A stretch of 64,000 nt of DNA, taken from Actinomycetales bacterium (GTDB lineage: Bacteria > Actinomycetota > Actinomycetes > S36-B12 > UBA5976). Location of the stretch: positions 1 to 64,000 of the forward strand of contig JAGWXT010000008.1 of NCBI GenBank assembly GCA_018969715.1, in the 5' to 3' direction. The notes beneath the pieces were generated by a model. That model saw only the letters and a list, made by a program, of their open reading frames with translations. It searched no databases and was not told the origin of the DNA. The position numbers and the translations under genes were made by a program. The stretch's first letter is position 1. Each line of letters starts with the position of its first letter. This document shows, one piece after another, positions 1-9,590 of the stretch.

Positions 1-558
1 CCCGTGCTGGAGCAGTGGGACTACCCCGCCATTGCCCGGACGGCCATCGGCGACCTGGGGCAGATGTGGCTGGACCTCGACACGGCCTTCCCGATCGGCG
101 GCTGCGGGGAGCGGTTCGCCCGCGATGGCTGCTTTCGGGCGGGGATCCTGCCCGGTCCCATCGTCGACAACGGCACCGAGTACCCGCTGTGGTCGCGAAC
201 GATCCCCGGGCTGCTGCCATCAGGTGACCTGCCCGATCCCGGATCCTGGGCACTGCGCAGCCAGGTGGCTCTCACGTCCCTGTACTCAACGGCGTGGTGG
301 ATCCTGTGCGCCCCCGCCCTGGTGGGGCTGCTCGGAGGGCTCGCCGTCCGGCGCACACGGCGGTTGAGCCTCATCGGCTGCGCCATTGCCGTGGGAGCCC
401 TCACCAGCGCGGGACTCATCGCTGTCTACTCCGTGCATACGGGGACGTCCGTCACCTTCCACTACTTCCTCGGGTCGGTGACCTTCGCCCTGCTGGCAAG
501 CGTGATCGGGCTGGTCGCCCTCGCACAACTGGCCACCACCCATCGCTCCAGCAGGTGA
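1..558 (+). CDS. C-terminal part of a polytopic membrane protein (5' end outside window)
   Basis: The reading frame is open from the window edge, so the GTG at 4 is probably internal and the gene is cut. The visible 184 residues start with a soluble, probably extracytoplasmic stretch and then show about three hydrophobic segments (around 90-115, 120-143 and 150-175), ending in a short basic tail. I do not recognise a family. It lies 38 bp before a methyltransferase and heads a run of coupled genes for sugar or lipid modification, so a role in an envelope glycoconjugate (GT-C transferase or polymerase type) is an inference from context only. Confidence 0.6.
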   Translation, partial: PVLEQWDYPAIARTAIGDLGQMWLDLDTAFPIGGCGERFARDGCFRAGILPGPIVDNGTEYPLWSRTIPGLLPSGDLPDPGSWALRSQVALTSLYSTAWWILCAPALVGLLGGLAVRRTRRLSLIGCAIAVGALTSAGLIAVYSVHTGTSVTFHYFLGSVTFALLASVIGLVALAQLATTHRSSR

Positions 559-596
559 GTCCACCTGCCACCTCACCGGGTGCCCGTCCGCACCGG

Positions 597-1310
597 ATGA
601 GTCCACCGGCACAGGTGAGTGCCTTCATCCTGGGCGACCCCTACCTCCGCGAGGTCTATGCCTCGGTCTACCGCACCCTGGCGGGGCTCATCCCGGATGT
701 CGGCGGTGCGGTGGTGGAAATCGGTGCCGGCAGTGCCCTGGGCCGGACCTGGATCCCCGGCCTGATCTGCACCGATATCGTGCCCGCCGGCGAGCTCGAT
801 GCGGTTGTCGACGCCCAGCAGCTGCCCTTCGCTCCCGGCAGCCTGCGGGCAATCGTGGTCAAGGACGGCCTGCACCACCTGCCCGACGTGGCCGCCTTCC
901 TCGACGAGGCGGTCCGGTGTCTCACCCCGGGCGGAGCGGTCCTCATGTGCGAGCCGTACTGGGGGCCGCTGGCCCGTCTGGTCTACACCCGGCTGCATCC
1001 GGAGCCGTACGACCCGGCCAGGCCGGAATGGCACTTCACCTCCGGATCGGCATGGGACAGCAATCAGGCACTGCCCTGGATCCTCCTGCGCCGGGATCGG
1101 GCGCGCCTTCATGCCCGGTGGCCGCACCTGCGAGTGCGGGAGATCGCCACTGCTGTGGGGCCCTCATACCTGCTCAGTGGCGGCGTCTTCAGCCGAACGC
1201 CGCTGTCCGGTCGCCTGCTGCGCATCGTCCATCGCTGGGAGCAGGGGCGCGGTCGATCACTTGACCGGTGGCGGCTGTCGATCATCGTCAGCCTCGAGCG
1301 GATCCGCTGA
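597..1310 (+). CDS. class I SAM-dependent methyltransferase
   Basis: A 237-residue methyltransferase. The SAM-binding motif I appears as VVEIGAGSALG near residue 40, followed by an acidic strand end (CTDIVP) and a motif resembling the post-motif region (LHHLPDVAAFLDEAVRCLTPGG) typical of Methyltransf_11 proteins. The ORF track starts at 294, but that extension runs across the preceding gene; ATG 597 gives the expected N-terminus. Its stop overlaps the next start (TGATG), so translation is coupled to the SDR gene. The substrate is unknown; the neighbours suggest a sugar or lipid intermediate. Confidence 0.75.
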   Translation: MSPPAQVSAFILGDPYLREVYASVYRTLAGLIPDVGGAVVEIGAGSALGRTWIPGLICTDIVPAGELDAVVDAQQLPFAPGSLRAIVVKDGLHHLPDVAAFLDEAVRCLTPGGAVLMCEPYWGPLARLVYTRLHPEPYDPARPEWHFTSGSAWDSNQALPWILLRRDRARLHARWPHLRVREIATAVGPSYLLSGGVFSRTPLSGRLLRIVHRWEQGRGRSLDRWRLSIIVSLERIR

Positions 1311-2134
1311 TGATCCTCGTCACGGGAGCGAACTGCGCCATCGGTCGGCACCTCACCGCCGAACTCAACCGACGCGGGCGCCCTTGGCGTGCCGTGACGG
1401 CAGACTCGAGACCGTGGCGCTTGGGTGACGTCCCGGACCCTGCGGCCGTTGCGGGTGCGACCGCCCTGATTCACCTCGCCTGGCCCCGGACACCGGTTGC
1501 GGACACGTGGCTTCGTGCGGCCCACGCCCGCCTCATCGGTGCCGTTGACCCGACCGCTCCGTGCGTCATGCTGTCAAGCTTCGCCACCCGCAAGGGCGAG
1601 GCATCCTCCCGGTATGGCCGGCAGAAGGCACTTGTCGAGGGGCAGTTCCTCCGCCGCGGCGGCGTGGTCCGGGCCGGACTGGTGTGGGATGACGGCGGCG
1701 TCGTCGGTGCCCGCGGACGCATGCCGTCCCGCCTCGCCAGACTCGGCCTGGCCCCGCATCTGCCCGGGTGGGGGGAGTCGATCTACTTCAGTCACGTGAC
1801 CGACGTCGTCGCGGCACTGCTGGCCTGCGCCGATGACCCGGCCACCATGGCGGGGGTCGGGAACCCCTCGAAGGACCTGCTCTCCGGCCACGGGGGTGGA
1901 CTGTGGGAGGTTGCCGGACCGGATCCGCTGGAGCTGTGGGAGGCGCTGGGGCGCATCCACCGGCGACGGGTGCGCCAGGTGGCGATCCCGCAGCCGATCG
2001 CCGCCGCGGTGCAGCATCACGCCCAGCGTCGGCGTACCACCTCCCCTGCCTGGGATGCGTTCTGCTCGCTCACCATCGCCGATCCACCGCTGTCGACGGG
2101 GGCGGTCGTCGGGCGAATGCCCCCGTCATGGTGA
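1310..2134 (+). CDS. NAD-dependent epimerase/dehydratase family (extended SDR)
   Basis: A 274-residue Rossmann protein that begins MILVTGANCAIGRHL, a GxxxxIG nucleotide-binding loop at the extreme N-terminus. A serine motif (MLSSFATRKG) and a Tyr-x3-Lys pair (YGRQK, about residue 100) fit the extended SDR active site. The ATG at 1310 overlaps the upstream stop by one base; the ORF-track start at 1268 is inside the methyltransferase. The protein is short for a nucleotide-sugar epimerase, and the substrate cannot be read. It overlaps the following oxidoreductase by 7 bp. Confidence 0.7.
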   Translation: MILVTGANCAIGRHLTAELNRRGRPWRAVTADSRPWRLGDVPDPAAVAGATALIHLAWPRTPVADTWLRAAHARLIGAVDPTAPCVMLSSFATRKGEASSRYGRQKALVEGQFLRRGGVVRAGLVWDDGGVVGARGRMPSRLARLGLAPHLPGWGESIYFSHVTDVVAALLACADDPATMAGVGNPSKDLLSGHGGGLWEVAGPDPLELWEALGRIHRRRVRQVAIPQPIAAAVQHHAQRRRTTSPAWDAFCSLTIADPPLSTGAVVGRMPPSW

Positions 2135-3723
2135 TCGAGCCGTGCATCATCGTCGGGACCGGGCCGGCGGGCCTGATGGCCGCACGCGCGGCGGTTGCCG
2201 CGGGCATCCGTCCGACGATCATCGACGCCGGGGAGCGGGAGAGCAGTGAGCTGAGCCAGCGCCGGCAGGCCAGCATCACCGCGCTGGCGGGTGGTGAGGG
2301 CCTGCCTGCCTGGGCGGCGCAACCACCCCAGTCCGCACGTGGACCGATCCCGGTCAAGCGCATCCTCGGCTCCGATGAGTCACATCGGCCGCACCCGGGC
2401 CGAGCCGGCGGCGATGCCACCGCCGAACGGCTGTGGGTGAACGCCGTCGGAGGGTTCAGCCGGGTCTGGGGATGCGCTCTGGCGACATTCACGGATGCGG
2501 ACATGTCGGACTGGCCGCCTTCCGCCCGACTCACACGCACCGACTACGAGGCCGCCGCCGATGCCGTGCACATCGCAGGCCACGACAGTCCCGTCTACCG
2601 GATGATCGGCCCACCCCGGGCACCGGACGTCGAGCTCAGCGCACCACGAGCGCTCTCGGCCCTCACGTCAGCGACGGGCGGCCCATGGCTCACCGGCCCC
2701 AGCACCCTCGCCCTTGCTGGCCACAATGGGCTGCCGCACTGCCGCAACTGCGGCACCTGCCTCACTGGCTGCCCATGGCGGGTGCTCTTCGACGCCCATG
2801 ATGCAATCACGGCCCTCGCCGACAGCGGCGCGGTCACGCTGCGGACGGGGGAGCTCGTGGTCGGCGTCGAGGAGCATCCCGCTGCGGTGACCGTGACCGC
2901 CCGAACAGCGTGCGGGGAGGCGCTGTCCCTGCGCACCGATCGACTGATCCTCGCCTGCGGCTCGGTGGGCACCACCATCCTCGCCTCCCGCCTGCTCGGC
3001 CGCGCCCTCCGGCTGCGGGACTGTCAAGCCTTCACCCTGCCGATGATCGACGTGTCCCCCCGTTCCCGGGGCGGCCGGGTGAGCATCGACGCTGATGCCG
3101 CCGGTTCGCTCGCGCACGCCACCCTCGCCCGCGTGTTCCTGGAGCGGTGCGGCACCGATGGCCGCACCGCCCTGCACGTCCAGGCCTACCCCCCAGGCCC
3201 GGAGATCCGTGCCGCCCTCCAGCGCACCCTGCTGGACTCACGCCTGCCCCGAGCCCTGCGCGGTGGCGCGACTGAGATCCTCGCCGATCGAGCAATGGCC
3301 TGCCACGGCTTCCTGCCCGCGGCCTGCTCCGGATCGCTGGTGATCGATGGCCGATCCATGACCCAGCATGGGGACACCGCACGCGGCTCGTGGGCACTGA
3401 CCCGCGAAGTCGGCAACACCGCTCGCCTGAGACGGGAGATTCGGCTCATCACGCGGCTGCTGGCGCGGCATGGGTACGCCACCTTGGCCGCACTGGCGCG
3501 AGTGGAACCGGTCGGCGGCGGCTACCACCACTCGGCCAGCCTGCCGATGGGAAGTCCCGACGGGACGGATGAGCTCGGGCGGCTGCCCGGGTCCAGCCGG
3601 ATTCATCTCGCCGACGCCGCGTCCCTGCCGCTGCTTCCCCCGCAGCCGCCTACGCTGTCGATCATGGCCCATGCACACCGCGTCATGAGCCGGATCATCC
3701 GAGCGGGCCTGCTCTCGGCGTGA
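2128..3723 (+). CDS. GMC-family FAD-dependent oxidoreductase
   Basis: A 531-residue flavoprotein. The N-terminus carries the dinucleotide-binding motif GTGPAGLMAARAA and an acidic strand-2 end (IIDAGERE). The middle has a cysteine-rich CRNCGTCLTGC block, common in this GMC subgroup. The C-terminal GMC signature HHSASLPMGS is followed by LADAASLPLLPPQPPTLSIMAHA, the usual last FAD-contacting segment. ATG 2128 or GTG 2131 both overlap the upstream stop. Position between an SDR gene and a GT2 gene suggests oxidation of a sugar or polyol in glycan synthesis (inference). Confidence 0.75.
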   Translation: MVIEPCIIVGTGPAGLMAARAAVAAGIRPTIIDAGERESSELSQRRQASITALAGGEGLPAWAAQPPQSARGPIPVKRILGSDESHRPHPGRAGGDATAERLWVNAVGGFSRVWGCALATFTDADMSDWPPSARLTRTDYEAAADAVHIAGHDSPVYRMIGPPRAPDVELSAPRALSALTSATGGPWLTGPSTLALAGHNGLPHCRNCGTCLTGCPWRVLFDAHDAITALADSGAVTLRTGELVVGVEEHPAAVTVTARTACGEALSLRTDRLILACGSVGTTILASRLLGRALRLRDCQAFTLPMIDVSPRSRGGRVSIDADAAGSLAHATLARVFLERCGTDGRTALHVQAYPPGPEIRAALQRTLLDSRLPRALRGGATEILADRAMACHGFLPAACSGSLVIDGRSMTQHGDTARGSWALTREVGNTARLRREIRLITRLLARHGYATLAALARVEPVGGGYHHSASLPMGSPDGTDELGRLPGSSRIHLADAASLPLLPPQPPTLSIMAHAHRVMSRIIRAGLLSA

Positions 3724-4496
3724 CCGACCCGTTCCGCCGACCGGGCCGCTGCTCGCTCTCGGTCATCATGCCGGCCTTCAACGAGGCCGAGACCGTCGCC
3801 GAGGCACTCGCCGGGCTGCTGGCGGTCGATTTCGCAGGACGCCCCCTCGAGGTGATCGTGGTGGAGAGCAACTCGACGGACACCACACGCGACATCGTCG
3901 AGGGCTTCCGCTCGGATCCGCGCGTTCACATCATCTGGGAGGACCGCCCCCGCGGGAAGGGCCACGCCGTCCGAACCGGCCTGCCGCACGCTCGCCATGA
4001 CGTGATCGCCATTCATGATGCCGACACCGAGTACGAGTCCGCCGACCTGCTGCGCCTCCTGGGCCCGATCGAGGCTGGTGAGACCAGCCTGGTCCTGGGC
4101 TCCCGCCATACTCCGGGCACCCCAGTTCGGACCTTCACCGACAGTTGGTGGCGGGCACCGGTGATGAATGTCGCCCACCGCTTCTTCACGACCCTGTTCA
4201 ACACGCTCTACGGCAGCCGCCTGCGTGATCCGGAGACGATGTTCAAGGTCTTCCGGCGGGAGGCACTTGCCGACGTGCGCCTGCGGTCGGATCGCTTCGA
4301 GTTCGACTACGAACTGCTCGGAACCCTCCTGCGTCGGGGCTGCCGGCCACAGGAACTGCCGGTGTCCTACCGATCCCGCGACTTCACCGAGGGCAAGAAG
4401 ATCCGGTTCTTTGCCGACCCCCCGCGCTGGGCCGTCGCGATGATCCGGTTTCGCTTCACCCCGCTGGCGAAACCCAGCGAACGGCCGTGGGCCTGA
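3720..4496 (+). CDS. glycosyltransferase family 2
   Basis: A 258-residue GT-A enzyme of the DPM1/DPG-synthase type, probably using a nucleotide-sugar donor. The opening LSVIMPAFNEAETV, the acidic VVESNSTD strand and the metal-binding DADTEY (in IAIHDADTEYES, about residue 100) mark GT2. There is no C-terminal membrane domain. GTG 3720 overlaps the upstream TGA (GTGA). The stop codon falls inside the acceptor stem of the opposite-strand tRNA-Val, so there is no room for a terminator between them. Confidence 0.8.
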   Translation: MTDPFRRPGRCSLSVIMPAFNEAETVAEALAGLLAVDFAGRPLEVIVVESNSTDTTRDIVEGFRSDPRVHIIWEDRPRGKGHAVRTGLPHARHDVIAIHDADTEYESADLLRLLGPIEAGETSLVLGSRHTPGTPVRTFTDSWWRAPVMNVAHRFFTTLFNTLYGSRLRDPETMFKVFRREALADVRLRSDRFEFDYELLGTLLRRGCRPQELPVSYRSRDFTEGKKIRFFADPPRWAVAMIRFRFTPLAKPSERPWA

Positions 4497-4561
4497 GAGG
4501 ACTCGAACCTCCGACACGTACCTTGTAAGGGTACTGCTCTAGCCGTCTGAGCTACAGGCCC
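4488..4561 (-). tRNA. tRNA-Val (anticodon TAC)
   Basis: The reverse complement folds as a full cloverleaf: acceptor GGGCCTG/CAGGCCC, D arm GCTC...GAGC, anticodon stem GTACC/GGTAC with loop CTTACAA (anticodon TAC, reading GUA/GUG), and a T arm with TTCGAGT. The discriminator base is A and no CCA is encoded. Its 3' end overlaps the GT2 gene on the + strand by 9 bp. Confidence 0.93.
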
Positions 4562-4603
4562 GCTGGGCGGCCGCTGGCGCCCGCCCGCCACTGGGGGCCG
4601 CGC

Positions 4604-5065
4604 TCAGCCGAGTGCTGCGAGGGCCTCCCGGTACTCCCCGGTGGGGCGAGCCTCACCGGGAGCGTTCACGACACGCCACCGGATGATCCCGGCGTGGTCG
4701 ATAAGGAAGGAACCGCGAGTGGCGAAGCCGAGGTCGGGCAGGAACACCCCGTAGGACTGGGCGACCGCACCATGTGGCCAGAAGTCGCTCAGCAGTGAGA
4801 AGTCGTACCCCTGCGCCTCCGCCCACGCACGCAGCGACCACATGGGATCGCAGGAGATCCCCATGACGCGGACACCCTCACCACCCGAGATCAATCCGTC
4901 ATCGCGAATTGCGCACAATTCCCCGGTGCAGATGCCGGAGAAGGCGAAGGGGTAGAACACCAGCAGGACATTCATCTGCCCGCGCAGGCTGCTCAGCGTC
5001 ACCTCCTCACCTCGGTGGTCCTTCACGGTGAAGTCTGGCGCGGGCGAACCGACAGCAACGGTCAT
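4604..5065 (-). CDS. ahpE: peroxiredoxin, AhpE type
   Basis: A 153-residue thioredoxin-fold peroxidase that reduces hydroperoxides in the cytosol. The peroxidatic cysteine lies in YPFAFSGICTGEL (Cys about 46), the expected P-x3-(T/S)-x2-C pattern. The block LLSDFWPHGAVAQSYGVF closely matches what I recall of mycobacterial AhpE, which sets it apart from Bcp. The start is the internal ATG 5065; upstream residues in the ORF track are out of frame with the family. It overlaps the DUF3052 stop by one base (TGATG), so the two are co-translated. Confidence 0.85.
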   Translation of the reverse strand: MTVAVGSPAPDFTVKDHRGEEVTLSSLRGQMNVLLVFYPFAFSGICTGELCAIRDDGLISGGEGVRVMGISCDPMWSLRAWAEAQGYDFSLLSDFWPHGAVAQSYGVFLPDLGFATRGSFLIDHAGIIRWRVVNAPGEARPTGEYREALAALG

Positions 5066-5481
5066 CAGCGGACGTTCCTTCCTGCTCGTGGGGCCACCAG
5101 GCGGGTTCCCTGCCAGGCGGTTGCGGCATTGACGGCGGTCGTGTGCTGCAGTCCGGCGATCGGTGCAGCCTCGGCAATGTCCTCGGCATCGACATGTCCC
5201 GGTCGACCGGGCTTCGGGGTCAGCACCCATATCGTGCCATGGTCGGCCAGCAGGGCGATGGCATCAACCAGCGCATCGGTGAGATCGCCGTCCTCCTCCC
5301 GCCACCACAGCAGGACGGTGTCGACAACCTCGTCATAGTCGACATCCACCAGCGGGGCCTCGATCGCCCGCTCGATCTGCGCGCGCAGGTCGGAGTCGAC
5401 ATCCTCATCCCACCCGATCTCCTGAACGACCTGGCCCGGTCGGAAACCGAGCCGATCAACAGGCTGGCCGTCGGTGGCCAC
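5065..5481 (-). CDS. DUF3052 family protein
   Basis: A 138-residue soluble acidic protein of unknown function, found almost only in actinobacteria. The family hallmark [19 protein letters not shown] is at about residues 10-28, followed by an acidic helix region and a predicted Rossmann-like core ([20 protein letters not shown]). I chose GTG 5481 because AGGAGG lies six bases upstream; the ORF-track ATG at 5577 would add 32 basic residues foreign to the family. It is coupled to ahpE, a pairing commonly seen near aceE in actinobacteria. Confidence 0.8.
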   Translation of the reverse strand: MATDGQPVDRLGFRPGQVVQEIGWDEDVDSDLRAQIERAIEAPLVDVDYDEVVDTVLLWWREEDGDLTDALVDAIALLADHGTIWVLTPKPGRPGHVDAEDIAEAAPIAGLQHTTAVNAATAWQGTRLVAPRAGRNVR

Positions 5482-5587
5482 CCACACCCTCCTCTCCCCG
5501 CTGCGTTGCGCTGCCCGAGCGGGCACCACAACGTCGCGTCGGCAGCACATCCTGCCAGCCGGGGCGCGGGAATGCACCGCGAACGGT

Positions 5588-5593
5588 CAGAAT
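5588..5593 (+). promoter_or_regulatory. predicted -10 element for leaderless aceE
   Basis: CAGAAT followed by six bases and then GTG 5600. There is no Shine-Dalgarno sequence, and the spacing places the transcript start on the initiation codon. Confidence 0.5.
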
Positions 5594-5599
5594 GGGTAC

Positions 5600-8314
5600 G
5601 TGCCGATCGGACGCGAGACCTCACCGACCGCGGGCCTGCCCGCCCAGTACGTCGACATCGACCCCGCTGAAACCGCCGAGTGGACGGAGTCCTTCGACGC
5701 CGTTCTCGACCACTCCGGTGCCTACCGAGGCCGCTACCTGATGCTGCAGCTGCTGCAGCGCGCGGCCGAGCGCAAGGTAGGCGTGCCCAGCCTGCGCAGC
5801 ACCGACTACATCAACACCATCCCCCCGGAGCGGGAGCCCTGGTTCCCGGGCGATGAGTCGGTTGAGCGCCGCATTCGAGCGTTCATCCGCTGGAACGCGG
5901 CGGTGATGGTGCACCGGGCACAGCGGTTCGGGGTGGGCGGGCACATCTCCACCTTCGCCTCTTCGGCCTCCCTGTACGAGGTCGGTTTCAACCACTTCTT
6001 CCGCGGTCATGACGCACCCGGTGGCGCCGACCAACTGTTCATCCAGGGGCACGCCTCACCGGGCATCTACGCCCGGGCCTTCCTTGAGGGGCGGCTGACC
6101 GTCGCCCAGTTGGATGGCTTCCGTCGCGAACTGTCGCACCCCGGTGGCGGCCTGCCGTCCTATCCCCACCCCCGGCTGATGCCCTGGTTCTGGCAGTTCC
6201 CGACCGTCTCCATGGGACTGGGACCGCTCAATGCGATCTACCAGGCGCGCTTCAACCGCTACCTCACCGCACGAGGCCTGGCGGATGCCAGCCGCCAGCG
6301 GGTCTGGGCATTCATCGGCGATGGGGAGATGGACGAGCCGGAGTCGGTGGCCGGGCTGACCCTCGCCGCACGGGAGCAGTTGGACAACCTCACCTTCGTC
6401 ATCAACGCCAACCTGCAGCGCCTCGACGGCCCAGTCCGTGGCAACGGAAAGGTCATCCAGGAGCTTGAGTCGCTGTTCCGCGGCGCCGGCTGGAACGTCA
6501 TCAAGGTCATCTGGGGCCGAAAGTGGGACACGCTGCTCGCCCGCGACGCCGATGGGGCATTGGTCAACCTGATGAACACCACCCCCGATGGCGACTTCCA
6601 GACGTACAAGGCCGAGAGCGGCGGGTTCATCCGGGAGCACTTCTTCGGCCGGGATGCCCGCACCGCGCGCATGGTCGCCGACTGGAGCGATGAGGAGATC
6701 TGGGGCCTGCAGCGCGGGGGGCATGACTACCGCAAGCTGTACGCCGCCTACGACGCCGCCACCGGACATGTCGGCCAGCCCACGGTGATCATCGCCAAGA
6801 CCGTCAAGGGCTGGACGCTCGGGTCCCACTTCGAGGGACGCAATGCCACCCACCAGATGAAGAAGCTCAGCGTCGCCGACCTGCGGGTCTTCCGCGACCG
6901 GCTGCAGATTCCGGTATCCGACGCGGAACTCGACGACGGAATGCCCCCCTACTACCACCCGGGACCGGCGGATCCGGTGATCGCGTATCTCCATGAGCGG
7001 CGCCGCTCCCTCGGCGGCTACCTGCCGGAGCGACGGGTACGGGCGGCGGCCCTCCCCCAGCCGCCGGAGCGCAGCTACGCCGAGGCGCGGGCCGGCTACG
7101 GCACCCATGAGGTCGCCACCACCATGGCCTTCGTCCGACTGCTGAAGGACCTGCTCAAGGACCCGGGGATCGGGCGGCGGATCGTGCCCATCATCCCGGA
7201 TGAGGCACGCACCTTCGGAATGGACTCCCTGTTCCCCACCGCCCGCATCTACAACCCGCTCGGCCAGCAGTACACCTCGGTGGACCGTGAACTGCTGCTG
7301 GCATATCGGGAGACCGTCGATGGCCAGATCCTGCATGAGGGCATCAATGAGGCAGGCTCGGTCGCGTCATGGACCGCCGCCGGCACGTCGTACGCCACCC
7401 ATGGGGAGGCGATGATCCCGGTGTACATCTTCTACTCGATGTTCGGCTTCCAGCGGACCGGCGACGCCTTCTGGGCGGCCATGGACCAGATGGCACGCGG
7501 TTTCGTCATCGGGGCGACCGCCGGCCGGACGACCCTCACGGGCGAGGGACTGCAGCATGCCGATGGCCATTCACTGCTGCTGGCTTCGAGTAATCCGGCG
7601 GCCCGGGTCTGGGATCCCGCCTATGCGTACGAGATCGCACATATCGTCCGACACGGCCTTGCGAGCATGGTCGGGGAGAACCCCGAGAACGTCTTCCACT
7701 ACCTCACCGTCTACAACGAGCCCTACCAGCAGCCACCCGAGCCAGCGGACCTCGACGTCGACAACCTCGTCCGTGGCGCCTATCGGCTCAGCGCTCCGGA
7801 CGGGGCGCGCGCCCGAATCCTTGCCAGTGGCATCGCGGTGCGGACCGCTCGCCGAGCGGCGGACCTGCTGCAGTCGGACTGGGGAATCCCGGTCGAGGTG
7901 TGGTCTGTGACCTCTTGGGGGGAGCTCGCGCGGGAGGCGATCGAATGCGACCGCCATGGCCTGCTCAACCCCGATGGGCCTGCTCGGGTCCCGTTCGTGA
8001 CCTCGCTGCTCGCCTCACCACCCGGTCCGACGATCGCCGTGACGGACTGGGTTCGTGCGGTCCCGGACCTCATCAGGCCCTGGCTGCCCGGCGACTTCAT
8101 CGCCCTGGGAACCGATGGCTGGGGCGTGTCGGACACCCGAGGTGCTGCGAGGCGGCACTTCCTGGTCGACGCTGAGTCCACAGTGGTGCAGGTGCTGCGC
8201 AGCCTGGGCAGGAGCGATGAAGCGGCGGCGCGACTGGCCGCTGAGGCCTTCACGAGGTACCGGATCGATGACCCGATGGCTGCAGATGCCGGCAGTACCG
8301 GCGGCGACGCCTGA
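5600..8314 (+). CDS. aceE: pyruvate dehydrogenase E1 component, homodimeric type
   Basis: A 904-residue thiamine-diphosphate enzyme that decarboxylates pyruvate and acetylates the lipoyl domain of E2, giving acetyl-CoA. The TPP/Mg motif is [10 protein letters not shown] with [19 protein letters not shown] about 30 residues on, as in E. coli AceE. Length is normal. The ORF-track start at 5474 lies across the divergent DUF3052 gene; GTG 5600 fits the family and a leaderless start. It overlaps fasR by 47 bp and precedes the fatty-acid operon, which consumes its product. Confidence 0.95.
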   Translation: MPIGRETSPTAGLPAQYVDIDPAETAEWTESFDAVLDHSGAYRGRYLMLQLLQRAAERKVGVPSLRSTDYINTIPPEREPWFPGDESVERRIRAFIRWNAAVMVHRAQRFGVGGHISTFASSASLYEVGFNHFFRGHDAPGGADQLFIQGHASPGIYARAFLEGRLTVAQLDGFRRELSHPGGGLPSYPHPRLMPWFWQFPTVSMGLGPLNAIYQARFNRYLTARGLADASRQRVWAFIGDGEMDEPESVAGLTLAAREQLDNLTFVINANLQRLDGPVRGNGKVIQELESLFRGAGWNVIKVIWGRKWDTLLARDADGALVNLMNTTPDGDFQTYKAESGGFIREHFFGRDARTARMVADWSDEEIWGLQRGGHDYRKLYAAYDAATGHVGQPTVIIAKTVKGWTLGSHFEGRNATHQMKKLSVADLRVFRDRLQIPVSDAELDDGMPPYYHPGPADPVIAYLHERRRSLGGYLPERRVRAAALPQPPERSYAEARAGYGTHEVATTMAFVRLLKDLLKDPGIGRRIVPIIPDEARTFGMDSLFPTARIYNPLGQQYTSVDRELLLAYRETVDGQILHEGINEAGSVASWTAAGTSYATHGEAMIPVYIFYSMFGFQRTGDAFWAAMDQMARGFVIGATAGRTTLTGEGLQHADGHSLLLASSNPAARVWDPAYAYEIAHIVRHGLASMVGENPENVFHYLTVYNEPYQQPPEPADLDVDNLVRGAYRLSAPDGARARILASGIAVRTARRAADLLQSDWGIPVEVWSVTSWGELAREAIECDRHGLLNPDGPARVPFVTSLLASPPGPTIAVTDWVRAVPDLIRPWLPGDFIALGTDGWGVSDTRGAARRHFLVDAESTVVQVLRSLGRSDEAAARLAAEAFTRYRIDDPMAADAGSTGGDA

Positions 8315-9452
8315 CCTCGACGAGCGCACCATTGATGCGCTCACCGGAGCCGCGGCCCACCTCAGTGGCGCGATCGTCGCGGCGATGGCGGAGCGGCTGC
8401 CCTGGTACGGCGCCCTGAGTGCCGAGCACCGCTCCTGGATCGGGATCATCGCGCACAACAGCGTCACCGCATTCACCGGCTGGCTTCGCCACCCAGGCTC
8501 ACCCCCGCAGCCCGGTGGCGAGGTCTTCGCCGGGGTGCCGGTATCGCTGATCCGAGCGGTGTCGCTGGAGCAGACGGTCGCGGCGGTCCGGGTCGTGGTC
8601 GACGTCATCGAGCAGTGCGTCGAGGCGCTCGTGCCCGCCGCGGATGCCGTCGCGGTGAGGACCGCGGTCCTCACCTACTCACGCGACATCGCCTTCCTCA
8701 CCGCAGCCGCCTATGCGCGCACTGCGGAGGCCCGCGGCGCCTGGGATGCGCGGATCGAGGCCCTCGTGATCGACGCGGTCGCCCGCGATGACATCGATGC
8801 CACCGCGCTGGGGCAGGCGGCAGCACTGGGGTGGCGCGACGGCCAGGGGTGCTGCGTCATCGTCGGTCGCCCGGCCGGGGCCGACGCTGCCGATTGGACG
8901 GTGCACGTTGCCGCCCTTGCCCGTCGGGGGGACCTGAGCGTGGTCGCCGGAATGCACGCGGAGACTGCCGTCATCGTGCTGGGTGGGGTTGCCGACCCGG
9001 CGCGGACGGCTCGCCTGCTGGCGCCGCGACTCACGGGGGGTCCGGTCGTGTTCGGGCCCCGGGTTCGGGGCCTGGCAGCGTCGGGGATGAGTGCGCGTGC
9101 CGCCATTGCCGGACTGCGGGCGGTCGCCGGCTGGCCGGGGGCACCTCGACCGGTCTCCGCCGAGTCCCTGCTGCCGGAACGCGCCCTGCTCGGCGATGCT
9201 ATGGCGCAGGCCGACCTTGCTGACCTTGGCCGCAGGATCAGTGCCCACCCGGTACTGGCGGAGACCCTGCAGGCGTATCTCGACAACGGGGGCGCCCTCG
9301 AAGCGACCGGACGGGTGATCATCGCGCACGCGAACACCGTCCGGTACCGGCTGCGACGGATCACCACCCTGTTCGGCTACGCCCCCGAGGATCCGCGCGA
9401 TGCTGTGCTGCTGCGCACCGCACTGACCCTCAGCCGCCTCCACCGCGGGTGA
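8268..9452 (+). CDS. fasR: PucR/CdaR-family transcriptional regulator, FasR-like
   Basis: A 394-residue regulator. The C-terminal PucR helix-turn-helix is clear ([36 protein letters not shown]); the first two thirds form the ligand-sensing and GGDEF-like region. In Streptomyces the gene at this place, directly before fabD, is FasR, the activator of the fabD-fabH-acpP-fabF operon. I chose ATG 8268, which overlaps aceE by 47 bp; ATG 8286 is an alternative. Its likely target is the palindrome at 9506-9524. Co-transcription with aceE is probable since the genes overlap. Confidence 0.85.
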   Translation: MTRWLQMPAVPAATPDLDERTIDALTGAAAHLSGAIVAAMAERLPWYGALSAEHRSWIGIIAHNSVTAFTGWLRHPGSPPQPGGEVFAGVPVSLIRAVSLEQTVAAVRVVVDVIEQCVEALVPAADAVAVRTAVLTYSRDIAFLTAAAYARTAEARGAWDARIEALVIDAVARDDIDATALGQAAALGWRDGQGCCVIVGRPAGADAADWTVHVAALARRGDLSVVAGMHAETAVIVLGGVADPARTARLLAPRLTGGPVVFGPRVRGLAASGMSARAAIAGLRAVAGWPGAPRPVSAESLLPERALLGDAMAQADLADLGRRISAHPVLAETLQAYLDNGGALEATGRVIIAHANTVRYRLRRITTLFGYAPEDPRDAVLLRTALTLSRLHRG

Positions 9453-9505
9453 CCGGCGCCGCCATTCCGGGCGACGTCGGGGGTGCCCCATGAGGGACGT
9501 CTCCG

Positions 9506-9524
9506 TTTGTAGGATTCCTCCAAA
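9506..9524. promoter_or_regulatory. 19-bp palindrome overlapping fabD promoter, candidate FasR operator
   Basis: TTTGTAGGATTCCTCCAAA reads almost the same on both strands: eight of nine base pairs match around a central base, with one mismatched pair. It contains TAGGAT (9510-9515), a good actinobacterial -10 hexamer, so the element sits on the promoter core, about 67 bp before fabD. Regulation by FasR is inferred from gene order. Confidence 0.6.
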
Positions 9525-9590
9525 TCCGGGAGGTCAAGTGTGGCGTTGTCGTGCACAGGAACGGCCTGCTGACACGGGCAGGGTGAGGCG

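Noticed and set aside
6056-7336. 426-residue ORF antisense to aceE
   Set aside because: aceE motifs are complete on the other strand; the ORF is a GC-skew shadow.
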